A program made the translations under genes and the position numbers. A model generated the notes under the pieces. The model saw only the letters and a program-made list of their open reading frames with translations. It was not told the origin of the DNA and did no database searches. 64,000 bases of DNA from positions 140,835 to 204,834 of the forward strand of contig NBIV01000146.1 in the NCBI GenBank assembly GCA_003194525.1, given 5' to 3'. This document shows, piece after piece, positions 55,043-64,000 of the stretch (position 1 is its first letter; every line of letters starts with the position of its first letter). Source of the stretch: Gracilariopsis chorda (Eukaryota > Rhodophyta > Florideophyceae > Gracilariales > Gracilariaceae).

Positions 55043-55511
55043 CAAGCCGATCACGGTGTTCAGGCGTGACTTGGCTTGTAGGCTGTCTTCTGTGTTACAG
55101 AAACCCACAGTAAAGAAGAAGAAAGGCCTCGCTGTTCTCGGCGACAGCCTTTCAAGTTCGCAATCTGGCGCTATGAAGCTACCTTACCTTTTCAGCAGCA
55201 CCTTTTCATTCTTCACTTTGCTCCTTGCCCAACGACTTCCCTCTACATGCGGAGATGTTAACCCTTTCACAGTCGACTGTTTATCTTCATTCACGAGGTC
55301 AGCCTTCTTAGTGGCTGTATCGATTGGGAGCCATTCATGGCACTTATGTCCACTGTGGGGTTGTTTTTCGGCTCCCCAGTTGCTTCAGGTTCAGGTTCAT
55401 TCTTAACGTGCGTCTCTACGCGGTCCGTAGGGTTTCCAACTCTGCTTTGTTCTCTGTGCTTTTTTCATTGCATACTGGAGCGAAATCTTCGGAAGCCGGA
55501 TCAAAGCCATT

Positions 55512-55895
55512 TTACTGGCTTCCAGCTTCGTCTTGCTTGCATTTTTCTGCCTCTACCATGCTTTCGACACTCTTGTAAGCATCTGGCACGTCTGAAAGGG
55601 CGCCGATGTCTTCCCATATTTCCTCTTTGTAATAAACACTTCCGATTTGACGACATTCATAAATACGCTCAGATGAATAGTGCGGACGATTATTGATCTC
55701 CTGAGCCCCACGTTTAGACCATCGTGGCACGAATCCCCAGCAATCGGCGGGATTTACGTGGAGCTTCAAAACGATGACCTTCTTGCGATCGCGGGCAGCA
55801 ATCACAGTTCCGGGAATACAGCGTACTGCGTGTATTTCTCTCTTGGAAGCAAGGTCAGTCTGGCAATTAGAGCTCGCAATTTCCCAGAGGAGCAA
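55512..55895 (-). CDS. Hypothetical protein segment
   Basis: 127 open codons. The part after IHAVRCIPGTVIAARDRKKV looks protein-like (VLKLHVNPADCWGFVPRW, NRPHYSSERIYECRQIGSVY, YKEEIWEDIGALSDVPDAYK). The first codon is not ATG, so this is probably an internal or terminal exon. Upstream minus frames at 56150-55920 (RSRLIADLAFGALKSSEDTG) could be a preceding exon. Family not recognised. Confidence 0.35.
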   Translation of the reverse strand: MLLWEIASSNCQTDLASKREIHAVRCIPGTVIAARDRKKVIVLKLHVNPADCWGFVPRWSKRGAQEINNRPHYSSERIYECRQIGSVYYKEEIWEDIGALSDVPDAYKSVESMVEAEKCKQDEAGSQ

Positions 55896-57180
55896 ATGAA
55901 GGGACTTAGAAAAGGAAAATTAATTGTTCGGAGAGTCAAGTGAGGGTGTTCCGGTGTCTTCTGAAGATTTTAGTGCACCAAAGGCGAGATCAGCGATAAG
56001 ACGTGAGCGCTCAGCGTGGCCTCGGGGATTGGATTGGTAATTCCAGCTTCCATACTGCATCGAGTCTAAGATTGGGGATCTGGTTGCGTTCAACGTCTGT
56101 CCTTCAGTTGCAAGTGATAGTTGCCACTTCTTGTGTGAAGAATCTGTCATAGCACGATACGCAAGGACACCGTCAGTGAGCTGATATCGATGGGATGTTC
56201 TGGAATCTGGAGATAAGGCTCGAAATCAAGGGATTTGTGGTAAGCTCACCCAAGTTGTTGTTCACTATGCAGCGTTCCAAGAAAAAGACTGAGGTTGCAG
56301 ATATCTGACCAAAATTTTCAGCCACACCTATCTGTAGCCAGCAATGGTAGCTTGGGAGCGTTTGAAGAGAGAGATTATGATGATTGGACGCCCAAAAATG
56401 ACAGCGCACTTCTTGTGTTACATCTGGTCTGAACGTTTGGAAAACAGTTTTCGTGTATTGAGGCGGGCCAAACTTACGAGCTTCCGTTGGCACAAGAACT
56501 TGTTGGAGTGAGACTCAAGCAAAGATTTTGAAGAGAAATCCGCTCGTGCGCCAAGCAGGTGTATCTGGTGGGGAACGCATGTAGAAGCCCCATCTGTCTC
56601 TCAGGTGCTCTCAGGTGACAGAAAAAGTCGCTTGTAACGCAAGGCATTACCGAGATTAAGAATTTTCGACACTTGGAATAAGCAGTTCAAGAACAGCAAA
56701 AATCATTAGTTGCAGCGCACCTATGGCATTGCCGCATGGCTGAGCTGCTGTAAGTACGTCAGACCGCTGTTATTCTGGACAAGGAAGGCATGCATTAAAG
56801 CGGGAAATTCAGCACCTGCTCCACCTAGCATGCAGATTGTCTCGAAGAAGGTTGCTTTGATGTTGAAATGAACTTACTAATAGAGATAATTTAGACCAAA
56901 CTAAGACATAGCATATCGTGGAACACCTGCCAAGCATGTTTCACGTTTAGAACGTTCGAATTAAACTGTATCACAGAAGCGTCACCTCTTTCTTGTCAAG
57001 CCAGTCTGTCCTTCTTTCAATTAAAACGCAAGATCGGGTGTGGATCTTTACTTAAGCACCTTCCTCTCCTTCACACGGCTTCTCGAGACTCATCCGTCCC
57101 AACAAGTCTACTGCTCTAATCAAAGTGATCAAAAGTCAGTTTTCAGAACGCCCCAAAAAGTCAACCAAACCACGCAACCA
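55896..57180. other. No confident gene; 5' flank of the gene at 57181
   Basis: Short minus frames (55920-56150, 56173-56493) without motifs. From about 57045 the sequence resembles the flank of the duplicate at 21465. Confidence 0.35.
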
Positions 57181-57783
57181 ATGTCCTACGAATACTCGTA
57201 TTACTCGAGATGCGGTGCATTCAACCGGTCACCAACTATCACGGATGAGCGGGAATACGACCCAGACGACCTGCTCTCAATCGGATGGGAAGTCGATGCT
57301 CAGGAGGTTCAAGAGCTTTTCGAAATGATGAAGGTTCTTGAATCGGAGGAAGATGGGAGCGGCTGTGCCTCCCTGGTCGATGGTGTGGAGGAGTGGTTCA
57401 TGCTGGAGGATTCGAGCTCCAGCGTTGAGGATCTGTGCTGGGCAAAGCCGGGGAGCCTCTCTCGCGCAACCAAGAGGAGAGGCTCAATCCAGTCGTTGGA
57501 CCAGCCGCCCACAAAACGGCGCCGGTGTGATAACCCGTCGTCTGGCGGCGACCGGTCACATCTCCACCGCCGTTCAACAGTGAAACGTCGTGCTCTCACC
57601 GATTTGAGCAATCGACCGGTGAAGCGCTTCAGGAGCTCGAAGGTTTGCCGCGGTATGGAGGGCACACTACATCAGCGTACACCAAAGCTGGGTGCAGTGG
57701 GTCCGACCGATCGCGGTGAGATAGTAAGGTGGACCAATGTACGACGCGTGGAACAGCCGGGGAAGCGCCGTCGAATCCATTAG
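57181..57783 (+). CDS. 200-residue nuclear-type protein with a destruction box
   Basis: I chose ATG 57181 (MSYEYSYYSRCGAFNRSPTI) because the duplicate at 21465 starts there; an upstream ATG at 57040 is open but not conserved. Residues 1-90 are acidic (REYDPDDLL, EVQELFEMM, LESEED, EEWFMLEDSSSSVEDL). Residues 95-155 are basic, with PPTKRRRC (about 109-116) as a likely nuclear localisation signal. Residues 136-144, RRALTDLSN, fit the full destruction box R-x2-L-x4-N recognised by the APC/C, as in B-type cyclins. The end is basic (GKRRRIH). No folded domain recognised; low complexity suggests disorder. A small, acidic-then-basic, D-box protein could be a securin-like or other cell-cycle substrate; this is inference. 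Confidence 0.7.
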   Translation: MSYEYSYYSRCGAFNRSPTITDEREYDPDDLLSIGWEVDAQEVQELFEMMKVLESEEDGSGCASLVDGVEEWFMLEDSSSSVEDLCWAKPGSLSRATKRRGSIQSLDQPPTKRRRCDNPSSGGDRSHLHRRSTVKRRALTDLSNRPVKRFRSSKVCRGMEGTLHQRTPKLGAVGPTDRGEIVRWTNVRRVEQPGKRRRIH

Positions 57784-57837
57784 GTCCACCGGGTCATGCG
57801 CTCTCCGACAGACGAAGGAGGAGGGTAGCGTCGAAAG

Positions 57838-57900
57838 AAAGGCCGGGGCGATCGAGGCGGTGCCGCAAGGCATCGCCTCGGTCGCCCCGGCCTTTTTTTT
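57838..57900 (+). terminator. 27-bp hairpin with GCAA loop followed by T8
   Basis: Left arm 57838-57864 and right arm 57869-57895 pair along 27 positions around the loop GCAA (57865-57868). The only two non-Watson-Crick positions are U-G and G-U wobbles when read as plus-strand RNA, so the RNA stem is unbroken. The T-run is 57893-57900. It begins 54 bases after the stop codon of the gene at 57181, on the same strand. Could be a 3'-end processing hairpin, a small-RNA precursor or a Pol III unit end. Confidence 0.65.
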
Positions 57901-58323
57901 GGTCACTCTTTTTTGTACTGTACGCCACTATGTCTAGGAGGTGGCGCGGTGACATACGGGTACACGTATGGGCGTAGCAAATGCTTTTCATGCTGGAGAT
58001 AACGGTATCTAACCTTAATGTCCAACCTTAGATATGTCATCTGTTATGTGTTTGGTGGTTCGCTACCCCCGTAGCCTTATCAAGTATCTACCTTCGGTAC
58101 CACTCTGGCCGCTGCTAGTGGACAATGGATAAGCAAAGTCAGCGTTCAACTCATGCAGTATTTGTCAGGATGTGCCTATGTGCTCGCTGTATCACGTGTG
58201 AGCTTCCCACTCTAGCTAGGGTTCCTCCGTAATATTGTGAATGGCGACCCCAGGACATAACAATCGTGATGAAATACGCTGTCGGACCATCATCTTGAAT
58301 CTCTCCAGCCCACGAGAAGAGAG
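57901..58323. other. No gene recognised
   Basis: Short frames only. Confidence 0.4.
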
Positions 58324-58545
58324 GTGCTTCTGGAAAACAAGCGGATCTTGAGATGGATGTTCTATAGAATAGATTTTGGCCTAGAGGGCCTTGGGAATCA
58401 GTATGGGGTATCGGTGTTGACTATACGAGCCCTCTGGAAAAGATGGACGCAGGTAGGCCAGTTTTTGTTATCCGTGCGAGCAAAATTACTTCACGGTCTG
58501 TATCAGAACCCACGCACTACTTATCTGGACCCGATCCTTGTCTGA
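58324..58545 (+). pseudogene. Possible DNA-transposon N-terminal HTH fragment
   Basis: Frame reads NKRILRWMFYRIDFGLEGLG, NQYGVSVLTIRALWKRW, a helix-turn-helix-like pattern (G-V-S-x2-T-I-x2-L-W-K-R) seen at the start of many transposases. Upstream another frame gives NNRDEIRCRTIILNL, which may be its start before a frameshift. No DDE domain follows. Confidence 0.35.
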
Positions 58546-58777
58546 CGTTCTTATTTTCCATGAAGTCAAATTAAGTCAGTGTACCAACTACAACTTGCGT
58601 GCAAGAATTCTAATCTGCGCAGTAGAAAATCAAGTTCAAGACCGAGAAATCGTTTATTTTCTTTTGTTGCATCCGTATCTATTTCTTTAGAGTGAAGAGC
58701 TCATGCTCATGCCTACTTGGAATTGTGCTGAGCCAGAAACGGTTGGAGCTTATTCGTACGGCTGCCTTCCAGTTAGT
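58546..58777. other. 3' flank of the gene at 58778; no gene
   Basis: AT-rich, no frame of interest. Confidence 0.4.
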
Positions 58778-59921
58778 TTATGCCTCCATTCCAGGATCGC
58801 AGATGTCGTAAATCTTTTCGGACGCCTCACTCACTTCTGTTCTGAACTTGTCACAAAGCTCAGCGAAGCGCTTTCTCGCCCCCGCTCGGTAGTTTTCGAA
58901 GCTGTGCTTCTGTATCGCCTCTTCAGTGAGATTCTGAACCAAGAACCATGGAAGTTTATTTGCGAGAATACTTGGCGACCTGGTGAAGAGGCTGAAGTAG
59001 TATGCTGTGTGCCAACCACAACTTGGTCCCTTTTGCCTTGGGCTCTCAAGATACTTTATCGGCATTACGTCCTCTATCTCCAAAGGGTGCAAGTCATACT
59101 CCCGAAACACAGCTGCAAGGTACACATACACCATGTACCCACGAACCCAATGGTCTGAGTCACTCATTCCCTGGCTGTCCATACGATACACACCGTATCG
59201 TCTGCTCAACAGTTTCTTTCGACGCTCTCGGGATTCAGGTTCATATGTGTGCCTTCTTCTAAAAAAAATCGCGCAAAGCGGGGAGGCCAACAATGAACAT
59301 AGCGGAGAAATGTCCAAAAGCATGCAGCGGGATACCCACAATTTCATAGTTCCAGATGTGCTCTCCATTATAGTCAATATTTTCTGGAGAGGGAGCGAAA
59401 CGCCGCCGTATATGCGCTGGCATAGTCCAGTTTCCATCTTCCAACTCCTTCCTCTCAATTCGCGTATTGGCGTAGAACATGTTGAAGAAGAAAGATGTTC
59501 GACTGAGTATCATCCTCTCCTTTCCGGCAGCAGACCATGGCATTCCATGTTTGATGGTAAATTCGACGTGCATGTCGGAAAGAGGCAGGTAGTCGGCGAG
59601 GTAGTTCCTGGCCATACTTGCGCCAATTACTGTGAAATCGCTGGGCTGACCACTGAGCTCGTCGTTTGTAGGCTTGCGGACGGCCAGGGCGGTGGTGCAC
59701 AGCATTCTTCCTTTAAAGCTGGCAAGATCCTCGGCGTTAACGCTCATTTCGAATGCAGTTTGCTGCGACTGCAGGTTTTGCGCAGCTGGTGCATATGATG
59801 AACCAGCATCAATGTTCTGTTGGTCCGGTAGCATTATTGGCTTCTGTGAAAGAGTATGTTTTCTTGTTGCTTGTACTGTTAGTTTGTTGTGAATTTGCTT
59901 GAATAGATCGCGAGGTGGCAA
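58778..59921 (-). pseudogene. Unrecognised protein, about 380 residues, one frameshift
   Basis: The upstream frame (59921-59259, 220 codons) includes SVNAEDLASFKGRMLCTTAL, SDFTVIGASMARNYLADYLP, HVEFTIKHGMPWSAAGKERM and GHFSAMFIVGLPALRDFF, then TAG. The downstream frame continues RRRHTYEPESRERRKKLLSR, VRGYMVYVYLAAVFREYDLH, AGARKRFAELCDKFRTEVSE to the stop at 58778. The switch is at a run of eight T (59261-59268); one T fewer would join them. Both halves look equally protein-like. No ATG at the 5' edge of the open frame (first internal ATG near 59836), so an upstream exon is possible. Family unknown; no signal peptide. Confidence 0.6.
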
Positions 59922-61153
59922 CCAATGCTCTTAAACCTTTTTTAACTCAGTTCTGAAGAAATCTCACTCACATTACCGAGAAGGCTTTGCTTGCATGAAT
60001 GCGAGTGGTGTTCTACCGTTAAAAATGATATACTCTTGAAATAAAAAATGCTGTGATTCCGAACGACTGTCCGTATCTTCTGCTTTCGTAACATTCAGAG
60101 AAACCACCGGTTCATACTTTACAAATAATTGCCCGGAGCTTTTTTTCAAGACGACGGCCCTGAAACTCTCAAACAGCAGCTGAACAATTTTGAATCGCTA
60201 TTTTATTGTAACCGTTTTGTTGGTTCCTTTTTCAATATGGGTTGTGCAGGCTCCATGTTAATTGCAAGCAATGTTATATAATCTAAGAACGCAGTGGCAA
60301 GCGCAACTGCTCATTCTTGCTTGGCCCTCCCTCGTTTTATTCCGAGCACCTTTGCTCTTCTTATACCACTTGCACCGCCCTTTCTCTTTCAGAATACACA
60401 TCTGTGGTCTGACCTTTCGCGTTACCAACTATCGCGGTGTGTTACGATCAATTCGGATGCGCGCCTGTGTTCAATTACAATGTCACATATCAATTCGATA
60501 ACTATACGTTTTATCGTATTCACAGACCGCGCTTTGCTTTGTACTTGCTATATGTACGTTACCCTTGATAGTTGTCGTTCTAGTCGTCTTATTTCGTTTA
60601 CGTATCTTTTTGGCTTTTGGAGTCTATTGCAGAGCCAAAGCTGAAATTATTTCTCTTTCCTTCTCTCATATATTCATGGATTTGGGCATTTGGGAACGCT
60701 CGGAACACTCTATGCAATAGACAGATTGTTCTTGATAGGTTAGAACTTAAGACCTTTGCAGTACCCGAAGCAGATTCGGGGAAACCGTTCTATCTTCCGT
60801 ACACTACACACCATTCAATCATCAGAAGGGATAAAGAAGAATGTTTACTTGAGCTTTTAGTACGCAAATATCGCTCTAAATAGAGAAAGAAAGCTGGTGG
60901 ATAGTTATAATCAGCGCTCAGCCTTTCCTCATTAAAGTGCATGAAAGGGAATACAGCAAGCATAGTGTACTAGTTTCGCTCCAGAAAACGCTCTCAAGCA
61001 ATCGTTCTAACCAGCAAGGAAAGCAACGAATACCAAGATTTGGATAGATCAAATGGGTTCATCACAGTGAGCTGAAGAGAACCCAGCAGTCAATTGCAAG
61101 ATGCACCACGTAGGGACGGGGAACAAATCAATTCGTTTCAGCAGGACTCATTC
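59922..61153. other. No confident gene
   Basis: Plus ORFs at 60294-60644 and 60617-60883 (ELKTFAVPEADSGKPFYLPY) have no known motifs. Otherwise AT-rich. Confidence 0.35.
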
Positions 61154-61467
61154 CTACACATAAGTGTAGTCACGTTTACCGGTGCTTGCAATACCTTTCT
61201 TAAACTTCGGGACGAATGCGACACAAACGGCCTTAGTCTGACAGCATCTGCCATTTTCGATTTTCGTGCGGAACAGGAAAATCGGGAACAGAGTGCATTT
61301 GGCTTTCTTGAGACACTTAGTTTTCGGCGGACAGAATACCGGGACGCATTTGTACTTCGGAGAATGCGGAATTGAGGCACACTTCGCTCCACAGGGATCC
61401 CGCTGGCAAAAGCGGTGCACGCCAAGGTGAAAAGAAGAAGAACGACGAAGAACAGAGCAGACTTCAT
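61154..61467 (-). pseudogene. Secreted cysteine-rich peptide gene, one frame break
   Basis: ATG 61467 starts a textbook signal peptide, MKSALFFVVLLLFTLACTAFAS, with an A-x-A cleavage site. From there the informative frame is one base back: CQRDPCGAKCASIPHS, YKCVPVFCPPKTKCLKKAKC, RCCQTKAVCVAF, ending at 61154. It has ten Cys in about 70 residues (spacing C-x4-C-x3-C-x10-C-x4-C-x5-C-x5-C-x16-CC-x5-C). The signal-peptide frame itself stays open but loses the Cys pattern. A single extra T in the TTTT of GCT TTT GCC would join them. So either a one-base error or mutation, or a -1 shift. A TATA box stands upstream. Mature product about 80 residues, extracellular; family not recognised. Confidence 0.6.
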
Positions 61468-61594
61468 AGCGACTGAAGAGAACGGAAGACAAGATCGAGT
61501 GGGAACGCTAAGGAATGAATGTGAGGGCTTTTTTCGCTCTAGGAAGAACTTGAAGATGTTGATGCAGAGGCGCTGAAAGTTGCACCCTCTGTTT

Positions 61595-61602
61595 CTTATA
61601 TA
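61595..61602 (-). promoter_or_regulatory. TATA box of the cysteine-rich peptide gene
   Basis: TATATAAG on the minus strand, 128 bases before the ATG at 61467. A good match to the TATA consensus at a plausible distance. Confidence 0.55.
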
Positions 61603-61777
61603 GAACTAACGGGTACCCTTCCAAGATACCGAACCGTAGCTTCTTTCCCATTCAGATCACAGCACACAAGCTGACATGCCGTCAATACCTTTCAAATTTT
61701 CCTATGTTGACTCCAACAATGTCGTTGATGGCGAATTAAATGCCCTAATTTCAGAAAGCCCTAGCTTTCAATGCGGT

Positions 61778-61795
61778 TTCAAACCGCGGTTTGAA
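61778..61795. repeat. 18-bp perfect palindrome
   Basis: TTCAAACCGCGGTTTGAA, overlapping a second palindrome GCGGTTTCAAACCGC (61773-61787). Confidence 0.75.
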
Positions 61796-62682
61796 GCTGG
61801 TTACCCAAGGAGTGGAACACGCATACGAAAATATTAGACCTAGAACTTGGAAGAGCCGTATCCTTTTCTTGATGAGATCTCTCAAGAAGAATCATGGTTT
61901 TTTTATTGAACGCTACAACTTGAAAAGCATGGTCAAGAAAGAAGAAACTATTCTACATCATGTTGAGTAGAAAAGCTTTGTTTGATGTTGATCTCAGCCA
62001 AATGGACAATGAAAGAAGAAAGCAAAAGCTATAGCTCTCATTATGTTAAAAACGTGTCCGGCAAGACAACTGATTGTTGAAGGTGCTGGTGGAAGCAGCC
62101 TTACAGCCGTCCAGCAGAAAACGAATATCATAGCCAACTGATGTTTCGCGGACACCTATGAGTGTACAAGATACACCAGACAGCGTTGTGGACCACCAAT
62201 ACAATACCATCTCTTCATCCTTGCACATGAAAGCTGATCATCACAGATCCGAAACAAATCAAGCATGACATATGCTCGAAGTGGGTGTCATGAATCAGGC
62301 ACCCTCCAATGCTGAAAGCCCTGAACTTGTGGGTCTCTGACTGAAGATAGATTCCGGATGTTGACTCCAGCTATGGAGCGCCAGCCTAGGTTCATGCGCT
62401 TGTATATTCATAATTCTACCGGGCTCATAAAAACATATCTCATGCGTCTGGTGTGAGTGAATGCTTGTACCACTTCAAGGCGTGGCTTAACGTTTGTTTC
62501 CACCACTTTGCTTGCGCATGACCGAGATAATATCTGAAAAAAATCTGAGCGAGGTTCTAATGCTGCGCCAAGTGAATTAAAAACGGTTGAAACAAGGTAC
62601 CCTTGGTAATTGCAGCAGATGAATATGGAGCAGGGATATCGCAAAATAAAACAGCAAAGTTCGTTCCCCCACGTGTTTTGCT

Positions 62683-62742
62683 AACGCGTCGTATTATCAT
62701 CATCATTGTGATTTAACAATGATGATGATAATACGATGCGTT
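62683..62742 (+). repeat. 27-bp hairpin with 6-nt loop
   Basis: Arms 62683-62709 and 62716-62742 around GATTTA. They pair fully, the only non-Watson-Crick position being a G-U wobble in plus-strand RNA. Contains ATCATCATCAT/ATGATGATGAT. Confidence 0.85.
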
Positions 62743-62781
62743 GGGGTTATACGTACTGTATATGAGGCTATTCCTTACCAG

Positions 62782-62801
62782 GCAGTCTGATGTCAGACTG
62801 C
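62782..62801. repeat. Short hairpin GCAGTCTG-ATGT-CAGACTGC
   Basis: Perfect 8-bp stem, 4-nt loop. Confidence 0.7.
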
Positions 62802-62967
62802 TTCGCAGCGTGGTGTATTCGCATCCTAATATATCGTTTGTGAAACGGAAGTGTGTGGCCGGCAGAAAGCACAGACTGCGCCGCCCGGCTGCCCCTTCAT
62901 AGACTCTATCTTCTAATTATTTGTAAGCCTAATTGAAGGAGAGTACCGAATGCAATCTCAACTCGGC

Positions 62968-63000
62968 GTTGCATTGTAATTGAAAGAATTGCAATGCAAC
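62968..63000 (+). repeat. 14-bp hairpin with GAAAG loop
   Basis: GTTGCATTGTAATT against AATTGCAATGCAAC; the single imperfection is a U-G wobble on the plus strand. Confidence 0.75.
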
Positions 63001-63950
63001 TCTCTCTAATTCTACCTCTCACAGTTTGTAGGCCACCAACGCCTCACGTGACAGTGTTCCTACAGTGTTGGTGAAGGGAAGTTATGTGAGGTCCCATTTC
63101 TCTTCCCAGCTTCTTGGAAATCGGGTTAGATATGTGTGTTTGGCGGATGTTACATCCGAAGAGAAGTGAAGCCGTCCCAAAGAGGCCAAGTACAGATTCT
63201 TGCGCTGCTGTTTTGCGTAGGTACACGTGTGCTCAATCTTTGCCGCAGGAAAACAGGGACTGGTGAGCTTCTCTCGCGAATGCCGACATGTTCTGATTGT
63301 AGAAACTCTCAGGATGGGTAACGGTTCCAACGCTTGCAAAACGCTGACGTAAACAAAGCCTTTATAACAAAATCGGTGAAATCCGAAATCTGCGGTGCTA
63401 AAGTGTGTGGTGCATAACAAATCTCAGAGCCGAACCTCATCTTTGCACAAAGCTGTACGTTGGAGCCAGCATGGCATCTCTGAGAATGCGGACCAGGTTC
63501 GCATTCGATTTGTCTTTATTGCTAGAAAAGATGTTCAGGGAGTCGCTGAAGCGCGCTATATCCTGAAAACTGAAAGTTTTGAATACTTGGCTCGTTTGTC
63601 CCTTCTTGCTGAGTAAAGCTCCTGGTAGCGGCATCCCGTCCGGGATACTCTCAAGTTACTGACGACGCAGGGATTGCTGAGTGTACATGCACAGCTCTAA
63701 GGATAGCCCCATGCTCCATTGGAGAGAGGTCCGTTTTCCTTCGCAAAAAGTACACGTCCCCAAGTTTCGGTCAGCAGAAACCTATTTGCTCAATTCATGT
63801 CAAGAATTTCTCGGAAGAATCGGAATCACCGTCCGTCACAATAAGATAACGCCTTAGCCTCTTGGACTCTTTGACGTCGCACCAAGCCTTACTCTAAGAA
63901 CTACACTATAATTGCTTCATGCAAGGTGCAATATCACGGATGTTGTAACA

Positions 63951-64000
63951 TCGTGCATGTTCGCTTCAATAACATCTGTTACTGAAGCGAACATGCACGA
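63951..64000. repeat. 23-bp hairpin with ATCT loop at the window edge
   Basis: Arms 63951-63973 and 63978-64000, one mismatch (G-U on the minus strand). The right arm reaches the last base, so the stem may extend beyond the window. Confidence 0.8.

Larger units (their letters stand above)
61605..64000. other. Host-like DNA with a cluster of hairpins; no confident gene
   Basis: No coding frame with motifs. Small ORFs at 63082-63420 and 63395-63616 are unremarkable. The notable content is hairpins, listed separately. Confidence 0.4.

Noticed and set aside
57040-57180. N-terminal 47 residues of the D-box protein
   Set aside because: Open but absent from the duplicate at 21465, where homology in frame begins at the second ATG.

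Overview
The window is nuclear DNA of a eukaryote, not bacterial. Nearly all recognisable coding sequence belongs to LTR retrotransposons (Ty3/gypsy and Ty1/copia), a Helitron and a pogo-like DNA transposon. There are no operons, ribosome-binding sites, rRNA or tRNA genes. The host-like genes are short, with no intron I could prove. GC is intermediate. The repeat load, mix of families and short genes suggest a protist or alga (a red seaweed is my guess, low confidence); nothing here fixes the species.

Layout. 1-3.65 kb: the 3' end of a plus-strand gypsy pol abuts a minus-strand gypsy (gypsy-1) with gag, PBS and 5' LTR. 3.67-9.88 kb: a decayed autonomous Helitron (Rep plus Pif1-like helicase). 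10.0-12.6 kb: a minus-strand gypsy relic (gypsy-3). 12.6-17.5 kb: a nearly complete chromodomain gypsy (gypsy-4) with 207-bp LTRs, probably inserted in the gag of gypsy-3. 17.6-22.1 kb: host-like segment with a VOC (glyoxalase-fold) gene, a basic protein made of two 74-residue repeats, and a broken copy of the gene at 57.2 kb.

22.2-48.15 kb is one nest of insertions. The outer element is a minus-strand copia (copia-1) with 389-bp LTRs at 22195-22583 and 47760-48148. It was interrupted twice. (i) A pogo-like transposon (23435-26432, 23-bp perfect TIRs, TA duplication) was itself entered by an 809-bp hairpin-rich element (24417-25225) with a 4-bp duplication. (ii) A second copia (copia-2, 30205-46323) was entered by a gypsy (gypsy-2, 31094-41907) and by a solo LTR (43246-43485). 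Joining the flanks restores the interrupted frame of the pogo transposase and of the copia-2 RNase H. Gypsy-2 also carries an opposite-strand coding-like region between integrase and 3' LTR.

48.2-64 kb: retrotransposon scraps (gag-like piece, chromodomain integrase end) among host-like DNA. It holds an intact 200-residue nuclear-looking protein with a perfect destruction-box motif (57181-57783) followed by a very long hairpin and a T-run; an unrecognised gene split by one frameshift in a homopolymer (58778-59921); a secreted cysteine-rich peptide gene with a TATA box (61154-61467); and a cluster of long hairpins at 61.7-64 kb.

Most transposon genes are dead, with missense changes at catalytic residues and stop codons. 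Several stops and substitutions look like C-to-T decay at CpG. The genes do not form a pathway; the window is a record of successive insertions around a few host genes.
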